Positions 1 through 11,636 of a DNA stretch of 64,000 nt are shown piece by piece; position 1 is the stretch's first letter; each line of letters begins with the position of its first letter. Made by a program: the position numbers and the translations under genes. A model generated the notes under the pieces. The model was given only the letters and a program-made list of their open reading frames with translations, was not told the origin of the DNA and did no database searches. Origin of the DNA: Hevea brasiliensis (lineage: Eukaryota > Streptophyta > Magnoliopsida > Malpighiales > Euphorbiaceae). Location: the NCBI RefSeq assembly GCF_030052815.1, contig NC_079505.1, positions 61,873,309-61,937,308 of the forward strand. Reading direction: 5' to 3'.

Positions 1-1485
1 CTTACTTAACATACATCAATTACACACTTCATTACTATATGTGCATTTCCCCTTACCATTTCTGTTTTGGTTCATTACCAAAACCATATTCCACTTTACA
101 TTAACATCACTTTGGGCAGATTACAAACATCCTTAATACACCAATTAAAGCTCACATTTACAAAGTCTAAATACAATCACATACACACCTAACCATTACA
201 AATTTTTACATATACTTACACAATCAATCTATACACATATCCATCAACTCTCAAGGTCAATATTCTGCCAACACCTTCATGAACACACACATTTATTCAA
301 GAATCCCCAAGCTGCCGAAAATCTTCCTCAATACCCAAGTGTCCTACAATCATCAATTTTCATCCAAGTGCAAAAATCACCTTATACATATGAAATATTT
401 TACTAGGATATTAAATCACCATGATCAACACCATTTCTCATCAAATATATGTATAATAAATCATTAAATACATGACTCCATGGCTGTCCAAAATGGACAT
501 TTCAATAACTCTTCAAACTTGCAAATTTTCTTCATAAATCCAACACCCATATCATGTACACAAGGTTTAACAAAGCAAAGTTCAAAAATGTAAACTTACC
601 TTATGGTTGGAACTTGCCAAACCTTGATTAAACTTCTCAAATTTGGTATCAAACTCTTCCTTGTGATGTGTAGACCATTTTTCATGAAGGAACCTAAGTG
701 AATGGAGTTGAAATGAGGGAGAGGATGAAGCTCATGCAAAAACGCCCATGGAGGTTTCTTCTCATCCTTCAATTCGGCAACTTTGGTGTTTTGGAGAAGA
801 TGAACTTTTCTGTTTGGATAATGGAGTTACAGCTGCCCCATTATGTGTCTATTATATTCCTTTAGTGGACCACTTACTTAATTAATTCATATTATAAGTT
901 AAACTTTCACTTATTCCACATTAAACCCTTAATTCTCACTATTTACTTTAGGTACCACCAAATTAATTTTTTATTTTATTTTCTAAGTGTAATATTATTT
1001 ATTTTTAATGGACATTTAGGTCAAAAGACAATTCGGGATGTCAAATGACCATAATGCCCCTGTTCGGGTTGCATTCCCGACTTTTCGGTAACACCGGGTT
1101 TTGTCTGTTTTTCGATTTCTCACTTTTCTTTGTACTAATTATTTAATTTTTCTTTGATCTTTCTAATGATATTTATTCTTCAATAAGGATCTATTTAAGT
1201 CGTAAAAATGTTTTCCAGGGTTCCTCGCAGTCTAGGGCTAGTCAACGGTCCACGCCGTGACTTCCCGGTGGGGTCACCCATCGTTAGGTTTCCCGGCTCG
1301 CTTAACTTGATCATATTTCTTTGCTATTATTTTTCCTTTATTTTTCTTATATTTTCTTTTCTTGTATTTCATTATTTTATGTCTCCTGACTCATATTGAA
1401 GTGTAGTTCTAGGCATCCTAGCTGTCCTGACAAAGATCGGGTCACCGAATAAAGAGAACGCACTACCGAACTTAGGGGTGTTACA
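1..1485 (-). repeat. 3' LTR of G1, truncated by the window edge
   Basis: Nearly identical to 6418-7898. It ends at the inner border with GGGGTGTTACA immediately next to a pyrimidine run, which is the purine tract on the element strand. Short ORFs such as the one at 279-467 recur at 6696-6884 because they lie in the LTR; they are not genes. The first 1.05 kb matches the other LTR with only about four substitutions that I can see, while the last 0.43 kb holds more than twenty. Confidence 0.9.
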
Positions 1486-1500
1486 ATTCTCCCCCCCTTA
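1486..1500 (-). other. Polypurine tract of G1
   Basis: On the minus strand the bases directly before the 3' LTR read taagggggggagaat, followed by TGTAACACCCC. A G/A run abutting the LTR is the plus-strand primer of LTR retrotransposons and fixes the element orientation as minus. Confidence 0.85.
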
Positions 1501-2396
1501 AATAAATTTCATCCCGAAATTTTACCCAATAGCCATCTTACAATAGTCATACGTTTATTTTCTCCTTTCTATACGATCGTATAATCTTCTTTTCCTCAAA
1601 TTTGAATAAGACTTTTAACAATCTAATACAACGTTTAATTTGTTCGGATAACACCAATCTCCTCTTACTATTATGCTGTCTAATATTTTGGTTCACGTTG
1701 CTTCTTGAATGACCCTTGAGGTCGTGTTAGAATCATTCATCAGTCATTGGTCCTCTGACCATTCTGGTCCATAGTCTTCCTCACATTAGTAATATTTCTT
1801 TGTTATATATGAATCAACTGTTCAAATCTCTACTTCCATAACTCTTTGTATCTGTCAATATTTTATAACTTACTTTCTTTTGTACCGAACTATAACCTTT
1901 CGATATTCTAACTTTTGAGTTTTAGATCCCTAAGTAGGATTTTCAAACTTATTTCTAACAATTAAATTCTATCATGGCATAACTATACCAAAACAGATGC
2001 CATTGGCAACTATCCTCATCTAGGTGTACTATCAGATAGTACGTAGCTCTATACAATAATCTCAAGTTAGTACTGTAATCCACAATTTACAGTATAAACA
2101 ATCAAGAACATTGTGTAGTTACTACAATACATCCCAATAGATCAAACTTTCCTATCCTTTGTCCTTTTCGAATTCACTGATATCCAAACTTATTCTAATC
2201 ACAATATCCATTAACAATTACTAACAGTAACATCTCAGCCTTCATCTGGAGCAATTCTATTACTGTAACTTACTTTTACGTCCTCTTGCTTTACATTAAT
2301 TAGGCTCGCCAATTAGCTTTATAATTTATGGTGTGTCAGGAAATACTTTTCGCCGATAAACTCTTCCAAAACTAATTTCACTTATTATCACAATCC
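1501..2396 (-). other. G1 internal sequence downstream of protease, no pol
   Basis: About 0.9 kb between the protease remnant and the purine tract, where RT, RNase H and integrase would lie in an autonomous element. I see no pol motifs in any frame. A segment at about 2031-2160 is clearly similar to 15275-15395 in G2 (shared runs such as acgtagctctatacaat and cccaatagatca), so at least this part is an inherited family feature rather than random filler. Confidence 0.6.
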
Positions 2397-2639
2397 CTAT
2401 CCTAAAGGACTAATCACTAATATATCAAAATTTATTTCCCTGACCTCCTGTCCTAGCGGACTTGTTACTAGCACCTCAAAGTCCATTTTTGTACATGGAA
2501 CAGCAATGCAATCAATGATGCTAGCACTCACATAAGAATGGGTAGAATCCGGATCAAATAATACAAACACATCTTGGTTAAAAGTTGAGAAGGTACCAGC
2601 CACAACGTCAGATGTCTCGGCCTCTTCCCTCTGTCTCAT
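2397..2639 (-). pseudogene. Retropepsin (aspartic protease) remnant of G1
   Basis: The 80-residue frame contains FVLFDPDSTHSYVS near residues 25-38. This matches the active-site strand of Ty3/gypsy proteases, whose usual form is LFDSGATHSF. The catalytic Asp is present, but the D-S/T-G triad reads D-P-D, so the enzyme is unlikely to work. It lies downstream of the zinc knuckle, as expected for a gag-pro polyprotein, and ends without continuing into RT. The assignment to a gypsy-type protease is firm; loss of activity is inferred from the triad. Confidence 0.75.
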
Positions 2640-3838
2640 TGCATAGACTCTGACCGGAGCACTGTCTTGCTCTGAATGTTTTACAGTGCCTTGTCTGCCT
2701 GTTGGCTACCTCTACCCCCGCCTCTACCTCGCTAGGTGGTTGTGAGCTTCGTGACAGTGGCTCGAATCGACCCTTCTGCAGTAGTAGGAGGTGGTCCAAC
2801 TCTGCGACTCATCGTGCAGTCCTTGGCAAAATGTCCTATGCCTCCACAGCTATAACAGCTCCAATAGCCTTATAGCATATCCCACCATGATATCTTCCAT
2901 AATTTTCACATTGGCGGAATGGTAGGAACCTCCTGTACTCGACCGGATAGAGGAGATTTCATCTGAATGTCTTCCCTACTGGACTTCTTGCCACCTCTGT
3001 TGTGTCCCTCATAGTTCTTCCTCTTTCGGTGGGACCACTGGAACTCATTCTCTGATTTTCCCTCATTCTCTGTCTTCTCGATCTCTTTTTCTCGGGAAGC
3101 ACTTCAAACTCAATTCTTTCCAACTCTAGGGCTTGAGAAATAAGTTCGGAGAAGTTAGTGTGTTTGAAGCCGATTACTTGTACTGACATCTGGGCTTCAA
3201 GCCGCTTCAAACCTCTTGCATCTCTCCCTGCTGGTAGAGAGTAGACTCACTGCATAATGGCTAAGGCGGGAAAATTCCCTTTCATACTCAGCCACTGATC
3301 TGCCCCCCCATTTCAGACTTAGGAACTCTTGTAGCTTCTGGTCTACATAAGCATCAGGGACATATTTGCCTCAATTGCTCGAGAAAGTCATTCAGTGTCA
3401 AGATCGCAGTTCTACTGCATCAGGGGAATGGTTTTCCACCAATCATAAGCATCCCCCTGTAACAACGACACCGAGTATTCAAGTCTGAGCTCCTCTATGC
3501 AATGCAGTTTTTTGAATACCCTATCCATCCTCTCTAACCACTGTTCGGCTTCTAGAGGATCTACTGTCCCCTTAAACTCTGTAGCCCCATATTTCATCAA
3601 TTTATCATACTGCCTAGTAGGAGACTGTGGTTGTACCACTAGTGTCTGTATTGGGACTTGAGTAGGTACATTGCCAGCCATTTGTTGGAACATTGCGACC
3701 ATCTCACGAGCGAATCGAGCAGAAATCGCAGATCGCAGGGGCTAGTGCTGCTGAACCACTAACATTATGTAGACTTGGGGCATCCCCTTGCACCTCAGCC
3801 TCAATAGATTGATCGACTGAACGATCACCCTCTTCCAT
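2640..3838 (-). pseudogene. gag of G1 (retrotransposon capsid/nucleocapsid), frameshifted
   Basis: A plausible start ATG lies at 3838-3836 (MEEGDRSVDQS...). The frame breaks near 3715 and resumes as MVAMFQQMAG... (3702-3412). That block has the Retrotrans_gag signature, with WLERMDRVFKKL and LLQGDAYDWWK near its end. A stop follows; another frame at 3210-2959 carries the ALELERIE-type segment and a basic stretch. A complete nucleocapsid knuckle, CYSCGGIGHFAKDC (CX2CX4HX4C), is encoded at about 2857-2816 in a third frame. The product would coat element RNA and build the particle. Several frameshifts and stops show it is not translatable as one protein. Confidence 0.8.
2816..2857 (-). other. 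Intact CCHC zinc-knuckle coding segment in G1 gag
   Basis: The minus strand encodes CYSCGGIGHFAKDC with all four zinc ligands and the canonical CX2CX4HX4C spacing. It lies between gag and protease, as in gypsy elements. Flanking sequence in this frame is open only over a short distance. Confidence 0.8.
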
Positions 3839-4008
3839 AGTCAATTCGAGGATTTTAGATCTCCTAAACCAATAACACAAGGAGATTTCCTCCCGTTAGT
3901 GCATATTTATAATGTAATGTACTGTATGTATCAAACAATGATATTGAGCAGTTGTACTATGAAGAAAGAATATTCAAATAACAGGTGAAAACAGAATTTA
4001 AAAACTTT

Positions 4009-4020
4009 GCTCTAATACCA
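4009..4020 (-). other. Primer-binding site of G1 (initiator tRNA-Met type)
   Basis: On the minus strand the bases read TGGTATTAGAGC, one mismatch from TGGTATCAGAGC, the complement of the 3' end of plant initiator tRNA-Met. It lies 8 bp inside the 5' LTR end and supports the minus orientation. Confidence 0.85.
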
Positions 4021-4028
4021 CTAAAACA

Positions 4029-7000
4029 TGTCACACCCTACCCCTCTGTAAGGCATAACATGATCCCGTAGTATACCTAATGCATTAAATACACTACAAG
4101 GGATTTTAAAAACTTTTCTTACTTCTTTTACAGTGGTGAGCACTATTTACAGGTATTAAAAACTTTTGTGAACTGAAGTGATAGAACTAACACATTTGGA
4201 GTATTTGGAATTTCTGTAATAATTTTGGCAGAGTGCCATCTGTATTTTGGACAAAACAGTTCTTGTAAAACCTCAGAAAAAGCACTTCAATAATTTTCCA
4301 AATCTCAACTCCAATACATTTCTCAACACAACAATTTATCAACTCAATTCCATAGAAATTTTTCAAAGTCTGAGATAAGGAAATATAATACAATTTTTAC
4401 AAGTCAAATAACTCATAATTAATTTACAACTTCAAGGTACAATTTGAATTTACAACTGCTCAAAACCAAAAACAAAATATACATACATTGAATATACATT
4501 ACATTACCGCACAAAATACAAAATGTGGTATACTCGTTATACCCGAAAATCTCTCGCTGGAGGTAATAGCAGCCTAGTCTGCCGCTCGTCCTGTCTGTCT
4601 ACTGCGACAAGAATAAAGCTATCGCTGAGACAATGTCTCAGTGGTGCACAACATTAACCAAATACAATTTAAATCACAATTCATAAATCATATAAATAGT
4701 GGATACTTAAAACCATAGTTAATTTCAAGACAATAATTGTCAACCAGAATTTAAACTCCATTTCTCAATATCACAATAAATTTCAGTAAGTCAGATCATG
4801 GTTGAATTCAAAATACAGTATATGTCCATAAGAGTTTAAATTCATTTCACAAATTATCAAATCGCATAACAACACAATTTAGTCGAATAAGTTAAGAATA
4901 CAGTGTTGCCAATTCATTCACAACTTAAGCCATGACACAAATTTCTGATCAATGCCGCGGTGTATAACACGACAAAGCAATCACAACCCCACTAATCGAA
5001 ATCAATGAGGAAGGGAGCTAGCTATATAATGAGTACTCATCCGATCACCTCAACTGGTAAACCAGAGAGGGAAAAATAAACGATCACGACTTCATAAATG
5101 GAGAAGGAAAATAAACAATCACAACCCCATAAATGGAGAAGGAATGATACGATACTGTCATGCTAAGTGTGAACACAAAATCAATTCCAAACATTTTATC
5201 CAAATGATTCGTGAGAATCCAATAAATTTCCAAAGTCATAATTTCATTCACAAAATGGCAACACAATTCATAATTAACTTCGATTTTCACAAATCCCACT
5301 AAACCAATTTTTCCACAATTTCAAACCATTTACAATGCTTTTTAAGCGATAAGTATCCATCAATATCATTCAAACAATTTCTCACAGTTTCAAATCATTT
5401 ACAATGCTTTTCAAGCAATAAATATCCATTCAAATACATTTCCACAATTTAAAACAATAATATACAAATAGTCAATATTTATTTCAATTGAAAATAATTC
5501 AAGAGAAATAGTTGTTGTGCACAAACCTCTGATGACTGTCTCCCTGGTCTGACTCAATATTTCTTTCCCTTTTTCTGAGTCCTTGTTAACTGAGAAACAC
5601 AATTTGAAGTGTTTCAGTACTACATTAAACTGTCTCTAACGATAATGTTCGATAAGTAATTCACTGAAGGCTATTATTTGCTCAATTACCTAATATACCG
5701 ACCCTCGATGCATTTAAGGTAAATTAGGTTTTGGTGTCCTTAATATGTCACATTCGATAGGGTTTTAGGGTTGGTACGTTTTACAAAACTCATTTCCTTG
5801 TTTAGTGCATTTTCTTGCAATTTGCTGGGTTCCGGGATACTAGTTTGACCTAACCGGACGACCTAGTTCCCTCGGTTTTTGGGTTTCAGTCAAAACTACA
5901 AACTTGTAGATCTATATCTTATTGCATGCGGGGAAAAATTTTAGGTCAATCCGAGTTAAGTAGACCAAGTTATGGTCATTACACTATTGCTGGTCAAATG
6001 GCATCAAATTAGGTCAATTTTAGGTCAATTTTGTCAACGTTGGTTCGGCCAGTTTTTGGACCCGAACTTGTGCAAGCTTTTTGACTTGCTTCTGGTCGTT
6101 TCTGGGCTTTGGTGTCTTCATAAGACTTGTAGGTATGGGTCTTAACTATTCATGGTTAAAATTTCAGGTCAATTGGACCTGTTTTCAGTGAGTTATGGCC
6201 TAAAAACTAACTGCTGCCCAAATGGTCAGTTTTTAGGTCTCAATTGCACTTAATCCGAATTGGTCATTTTTCATATCACCTTGAAAGCAGAATTTTGGTA
6301 TGCTTTCTCAATGAAAGTTGGCACATTTTGTGCCTAGTTTCACCTCCAATTGGTCTCATACCAATTGAGGTTACACATTTAAACTTATTAGCTAAAATGT
6401 ACACTGCCCTTAACTACCTTACTTAACATACATCAATTACACACTTCATTACTATATGTGCATTTCCCCTTACCATTTCTGTTTTGGTTCATTACCAAAA
6501 CCATATTCCACTTTACATTAACATCACTTTGGGCAGATTACAAACATCCTTAATACACCAATTAAAGCTCACATTTACAAAGTCTAAATACAATCACATA
6601 CACACCTAACCATTACAAATTTTTACATATACTTACACAATCAATCTATACACATATCCATCAACTCTCAAGGTCAATATTCTGCCAACACCTTCATGAA
6701 CACACACATTTATTCAAGAATCCCCAAGCAGCCGAAAATCTTCCTCAATACCCAAGTGTCCTACAATCATCAATTTTCATCCAAGTGCAAAAATCACCTT
6801 ATACATATGAAATATTTTACTAGGATATTAAATCACCATGATCAACACCATTTCTCATCAAATATATGTATAATAAATCATTAAATACATGACTCCATGG
6901 CTATCCAAAATGGACATTTCAATAACTCTTCAAACTTGCAAATTTTCTTCATAAATCCAACACCCATATCATGTACACAAGGTTTAACAAAGCAAAGTTC

Positions 7001-7898
7001 AAAAATGTAAACTTACCTTATGGTTGGAACTTGCCAAACCTTGATTAAACTTCTCAAATTTGGTATCAAACTCTTCCTTGTGATGTGTAGACCATTTTTC
7101 ATGAAGGAACCTAAGTGAATGGAGTTGAAATGAGGGAGAGGATGAAGCTCATGCAAAAACGCCCATGGAGGTTTCTTCTCATCCTTCAATTCGGCAACTT
7201 TGGTGTTTTGGAGAAGATGAACTTTTCTGTTTGGATAATGGAGTTACAGCTGCCCCATTATGTGTCTAGTATATTCCTTTAGTGGACCACTTACTTAATT
7301 AATTCATATTATAAGTTAAACTTTCACTTATTCCACATTAAACCCTTAATTCTCACTATTTACTTTAGGTACCACCAAATTAATTTTTCATTTTATTTTC
7401 TAAGTGTAATATTATTTATTTTTAATGGACATTTAGGTCAAAAGACAATTCGGGATGTCAAATGACCATAATGCCCCTGTTCGGGTTGCATTTCCGATTT
7501 TTTGGTAACACCGGATTTTGTCTGTTTTTCGATTTTTCACTTTTCTTTGTACTAATTATTTAATTTTTCTTTGATCTTTATAATGATATTTATTCTTCAA
7601 TAAGGGTCTATTTAAGTCCTAAAAATGTTTTCCAGGGTTCCCCGCAGTCCAGGGCTAGTCAACGGTCCACGCCGTGACTTCCCGGTGCGGTCACCCATCG
7701 TTAGGTTTCCCAGCTCGCTTAACTTGATCACATTTCTTTGCTATTGTTTTTCCTTTGTTTTTCTTGTATTTTCTTTTCTTGTATTTCATTATTTTATGTC
7801 TCCTGACTCATATTGAAGTGTAGTTCTAGGCATCCTAGTATGCCCGACAAAGACTGGTCACCTAATGAGAACGCACTACCGAACTTAGGGGTGTTACA
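4029..7898 (-). repeat. 5' LTR of G1 (3870 bp)
   Basis: Runs from TGTCACACCC on the plus strand to GGGTGTTACA at 7898. No coding potential beyond short chance ORFs. It contains degenerate internal repeats of a segment with 'ggtcaattggacctgttttcagtgagttatgg'-like wording (about 5880-6240), related to segments in the G2 and G3 LTRs. At about 3.9 kb the LTR is longer than the 2.5 kb internal region, an extreme ratio. Confidence 0.88.
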
Positions 7899-8171
7899 CT
7901 ATGAATTTGAATATGTTGTGAATTGTCTATGCCAGGTTCAGAAGAACTGTTAGTCCAAATTACAGCCGATACTTTGTCGGATTATTGTTAAAATTTTTGA
8001 AATTTCCAAATTAGTTAGACTTTGATAAAAGTAAAAATAGCCTAAACCTTAAATAAAGTTTTTGAATAAATAAATCAAGAACTATAATGAAATCAGATAA
8101 GATCAGGTGCTCCGGCATGCTGTGTAGCACGCCTCACTCGGCTACACTGTAGACGGGTGAGGGGTGTTACA
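7899..8171 (+). repeat. G0: 3' terminal fragment of another long gypsy LTR
   Basis: Ends with the family terminus GGGTGAGGGGTGTTACA. Its last 100 bp match the ends of G3 (to 38066) and, reversed, G2 (from 11637), including GGTGCTCCGG and CGGCTACACTGTAG. Its left side is cut at 7898 by G1, so G1 inserted into this LTR. The rest should lie left of the window. The next bases are copia leader sequence, so G0 inserted into C0. Confidence 0.8.
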
Positions 8172-10090
8172 ATGCATATATCATATACTTGCATACATTT
8201 TCATACATCTCATGCATATATGGATAAACAAATAATATGGTATGATCATAGACTTTCTAAGAGATTCAATTCTGAGCCACCAAGAATTGAATCAGGGGAT
8301 TCCTAGGTGCATTTCATTCATTCATTTTACAAGAGTTGCTGAAGGAGTACGTAATCAACACTTGATCTTGAATTCCTCCCACTGGTCCCACCAATGCTCT
8401 TGATCTCCTTCATCTTCTTGCAATCCATTTGCATTGTAATCCTTGGCATACCAAGGCGAATTTACAAGAATATGGACTTTAAAGTCCTCAAATAAATGAA
8501 ATTACAACCCAAAATATTACAATACTTATAATACATGCCACCAAAATAAAATTAATTATTTTACAACCTAAAGAAAAAATAAAAGAAATAAATCCAATCA
8601 CATTGGTATTTTACTATCTATGATCATCTATCATGCATATTACCATTTAACAATTAAATGAAACATACATACTATAATTAAATTGAATATCTCATATTCA
8701 ACTAAAAAATTAAGATTTGAGTCTCATTCAAACAAATTTAAAAATTCATATTTGAATCTTATTCAAACAAATTAAATTTAGAAACTCTTTCCAAATTTAA
8801 TACCTTGAAAATAATTTTTCAAAATTTAATTGTGTGATCAAATTATTAATTAAATAATTTATTTAAGCATGGGCCTAAAGACATATAATAATTATAAATT
8901 GAAGCCCAACAACCATGCGCACCATGAGGTACACAACCATGTCGCCACCTCTTGGTGAATCTAAACAGCTTTAGATCAATCATAATTTGATCAAAATCAC
9001 ACAATTAAATCTCAATATTCAATCTAAATGGCAAATATAGTGGCTCTGATGTCAATTAAAGGAGCGGAAGCATGTTGTTTGTTACATTAGAGCATTGAAT
9101 TTCAAAATTTTTCTTCTAGGGTTACATGCATCATGCCACATCTCTTACGTGCCTAATTAATTTCAATGCTCAATTATATATTAAAACACTTTTAATATGT
9201 ATTAGGATCTATGTTTGCCATTCAAGATTGTGAATTAACAAATTAATTCATTTATACCCTAGTTTAAAAGAGGAGATTGAGCACTAACCTCTTTGATGCA
9301 ATATGGATGCAATTGACACCTTTAGGAAGCACCTACGACCCCAAGTATTATCCCTCTAGCTTGTCCATACCAAATTCACCAATGGAAAGCCCCCAATTTG
9401 CTTCTTAAGCCTTTGCCAACCAATTATAAATTGGATTTTTGCTTTCAGAGAGGTAGTATGTATGTATAGGACACTAGAAACAATTTCTAGCAATTTTAAT
9501 TCAAAGGATTTTGGGTAATTCTCTTTGAATTGATGAGACAAGATGAAGAGGAGAGGGAGAGAGGTGTGCTGCCACACTTGAGAGAAAATAAAAATGTTAT
9601 GTTTCTTCTTTTTTTTTTCCCTTTTATATAATTAAGTCATTAAGTCACTTAAACCCTATACCACATGTCACCACCTCATTGCATCTTATTTTTAATTGAC
9701 TCAATCACATTAAGCCAAGTGTCAAAGCTAGACTTAATCTTGACTTTGATCATCTTACATGATAGGAAGACAAATGGCAAGCTTATATGATGCCATGTGT
9801 CACCATCTCTTGGTGCCACATGACCCATGTGAAATGACCAAATTACCCTTTTGTTGCAATTTTGAGTTCTCAACCCAAAATCATTATTTATCCTCTTCAA
9901 ATCAATTTATATCAAATATAATTAATTAATTAATCTCTATTAATTAATTTCTCACAATTAAATTCATATTTAAACACTTTAAATATAAATTTAACTTATG
10001 TTATACATCTAATAACCCAAATTTGATTTCAAGTCATGCTAGGGACTTTGTAATCTTATTGCAAACTAAACCTATTTAATAAATCAAATC
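8172..10090 (-). mobile_element. C0: copia element remnant (leader plus truncated 5' LTR)
   Basis: 8172-9056 matches the leader between LTR and gag of C1 (from about 48678) and C2 (from about 60982), including ttcaattctgagccaccaag and cctcccactggtcccaccaa. A decayed PBS complement, tggctctgatgtca, at 9041-9054 is followed by the LTR start TAAAGGAGCGGAAGC at 9057, an altered TGAAGGAG. The LTR is cut at about 10090 after roughly 1.03 kb of the usual 2.1 kb. There it joins Athila coding sequence with no visible TSD, so a deletion or illegitimate junction is likely. No gag or pol remains. Confidence 0.8.
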
Positions 10091-11161
10091 TTATGGCCTA
10101 CCGACAGGGAAGATAGAGGCAGAATTGAATTTTGCCTCCATGGTGTCGATCGAGTAATGAATGTAGATGAGTTCAATGCCATCTTTGGCTTCAACAGCAC
10201 CGGCCACCAAAAGATCCCTCAGAACTGCATGCTCCATAATAGCATTAACTTTTGGAGTTCCATAGCCCTGAACACGGAGCCTTATAACTCCAGCAAGTCA
10301 AAATCCTCGAGTATCACTAGTCTAGCCCTGCGTTACATGCACCGGTTAGCTGCCCATACCATAATGGGCCGTGGTGACAGCCTTAGCGTGGTAAATGCCA
10401 GCAAGCTCTTTTTCCTATGGTGTATGGTCATCGGGCAGTGCTGCAACACTGACTTCTTTTTGTGCAACCACCTCTGCTGCCTCTATCATCAGCCTACCGA
10501 GCACATTGTGCTTGGTGGCCTCATCACAACCATCGCCCTCCACTTCGGGTTTGTCCCAGGACATCACAGGCTGCACTCTGTTAGCAGAATATTAAGAATC
10601 AATCCAACCATCTGCATATCTATGGGGATATGTAAGAAGGTTGGTAACACCTGCTACCTACTTGATGCCGAAGGGAATGTCATCCCTCGGAGAGACGAAG
10701 CACAAGAAGGACCTGGCGAGACCTCGCAGCCACAGGCGAAAGCCCAAGAGCCATTTTTTCATAAGTCCCCCGCTCGAGTGCCTCCATACACACCACCACC
10801 CATAGGCCTGGTCCTCGCATACCTACAGCATATGGAGACCACCATCAACAACAAGATGCAAGCAATCAAGGACAGCCTCCAGGAAGCCCATTATTGTAAA
10901 ATCTTATATACCTTAGTCCTAAACTGCAATCATAGGTCTCTTTTATTAGCTTTTTGTCCAACCTTTCCATGCTTAATACATAATATGCTTTCTTATTATT
11001 TTTGTACGATTTTATCTAATTTTGCATATTATGTTGACATTGAGGACAATGTCCGATTCGAGTTTGGGGGGGTACAAGTGCATTTCATGCCTTGCATATC
11101 ATTACATTGCTTAATTTCAGCTATATTATTCTTGTTTATCAAAATTCTAGAAAAATATTGA
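10091..11161 (+). CDS. Athila ORF downstream of pol, 5'-truncated, open frame
   Basis: The frame is open from the truncation point (TGG at 10094) to a stop after 11161. The ATG at 10157 is an internal Met matching the Met before NIDEFN in Athila B, not a true start. Residues following it (MNVDEFNAIFGFNSTG, ALRYMHRLAAHTIMGRGDS) belong to the Athila ORF family (PF03078-like), found between integrase and the 3' LTR and sometimes called env-like; its function is unknown. A proline/glutamine-rich linker and a coiled-coil-like stretch (QHMETTINNKMQAIKDSLQEAH) follow. After QEAH the frame departs from the B copy, whose end is KLDMIMERLEG..., so the last 90 or so codons are read-through into noncoding DNA. 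No stops have accumulated over about 356 codons. I expect no host function. Confidence 0.7.
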   Translation, partial: LWPTDREDRGRIEFCLHGVDRVMNVDEFNAIFGFNSTGHQKIPQNCMLHNSINFWSSIALNTEPYNSSKSKSSSITSLALRYMHRLAAHTIMGRGDSLSVVNASKLFFLWCMVIGQCCNTDFFLCNHLCCLYHQPTEHIVLGGLITTIALHFGFVPGHHRLHSVSRILRINPTICISMGICKKVGNTCYLLDAEGNVIPRRDEAQEGPGETSQPQAKAQEPFFHKSPARVPPYTPPPIGLVLAYLQHMETTINNKMQAIKDSLQEAHYCKILYTLVLNCNHRSLLLAFCPTFPCLIHNMLSYYFCTILSNFAYYVDIEDNVRFEFGGVQVHFMPCISLHCLISAILFLFIKILEKY

Positions 11162-11635
11162 AAAAATTTTTTTTTGAAAATTTTGAACTTTGAATTGTGA
11201 AACTTAGAACTATAACCAATTTCTAGTAAGCTAATAATTGGACTCCATGGAATAGAGGAATGAATGTATCTGGATAGGCAAAAAGGGATTTTAACATGTT
11301 GTCTGTGAACAACCTAATCTCTTTAGTGAAACTAGACTAGTTAAACCCCTTCATAACTATTAATTTATCACATCGAAATTGTGAAGTTAGGAGAAATTTC
11401 TTGAAACATAAACAAACCTGAAAATGCCTCACCAGCTCTAGAACATATCTCTTGGACCTATCAAGGCGAAATCCTAGCATATGCTTGATGAAGAAATGAT
11501 TAAGGCATTCTTTGATATAGCCAAATAAAGCCTTAGCCACCCTTAGTCACAATATGTCTCTTGCACCCAACTTGAGCTTATATTTTTATCTATATGATTT
11601 TCCTTGTTTACTCATAATTATTTACCTAGCCCCTA
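11145..11635 (+). repeat. Direct duplication flanking G2, left copy
   Basis: About 490 bp that recur at 17097-17596 with roughly 3% difference, for example ttctagaaaaatattg versus ttctagaaaattattg. The left copy joins the upstream Athila ORF; the right copy joins the downstream purine tract and LTR. This is far too long for a TSD, so it reflects a rearrangement around G2. Confidence 0.9.
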
Positions 11636-11636
11636 G
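11162..11636 (+). other. Athila A 3' noncoding region, left of G2
   Basis: The ORF end and following region carry the Athila/Tat-style phrase 'cattgaggacaatgtc' and then 'gagtttggggggg' near 11038-11070, a purine-rich element repeated again before the LTR. No ORF of interest. From 11145 it is duplicated to the right of G2. Confidence 0.65.

Larger units (their letters stand above)
1..7898 (-). mobile_element. G1: Ty3/gypsy LTR element with long LTRs, gag/protease only
   Basis: Two copies of the same sequence (1-1485 and 6418-7898) bracket a 2.5 kb internal region, so these are LTRs of one element; the left LTR is cut by the window edge. Read on the minus strand the order is 5' LTR (7898 to 4029), primer-binding site, gag, CCHC knuckle, retropepsin remnant, purine tract, 3' LTR. 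LTR ends are TGTAACACCCC...GGGTGTGACA. No RT, RNase H or integrase homology is visible. The tRNA-Met type PBS, gag style and long LTRs suggest the Tekay/Del chromovirus side of Ty3/gypsy; this is inferred, since RT is absent. The outer TSD cannot be tested because the left end is outside the window. The bases after 7898 are part of another LTR (G0), so G1 is a nested insertion. Confidence 0.88.

Noticed and set aside
279..467. 62-residue ORF repeated almost identically at 6696-6884
   Set aside because: Both copies lie in the two LTRs of G1; the duplication reflects the LTR pair, and there is no recognisable domain.
10157..11161. 334-residue ORF as a host gene
   Set aside because: It is homologous to the ORF in Athila B, lies at the matching place before an Athila purine tract and LTR, and is truncated at a retroelement junction.
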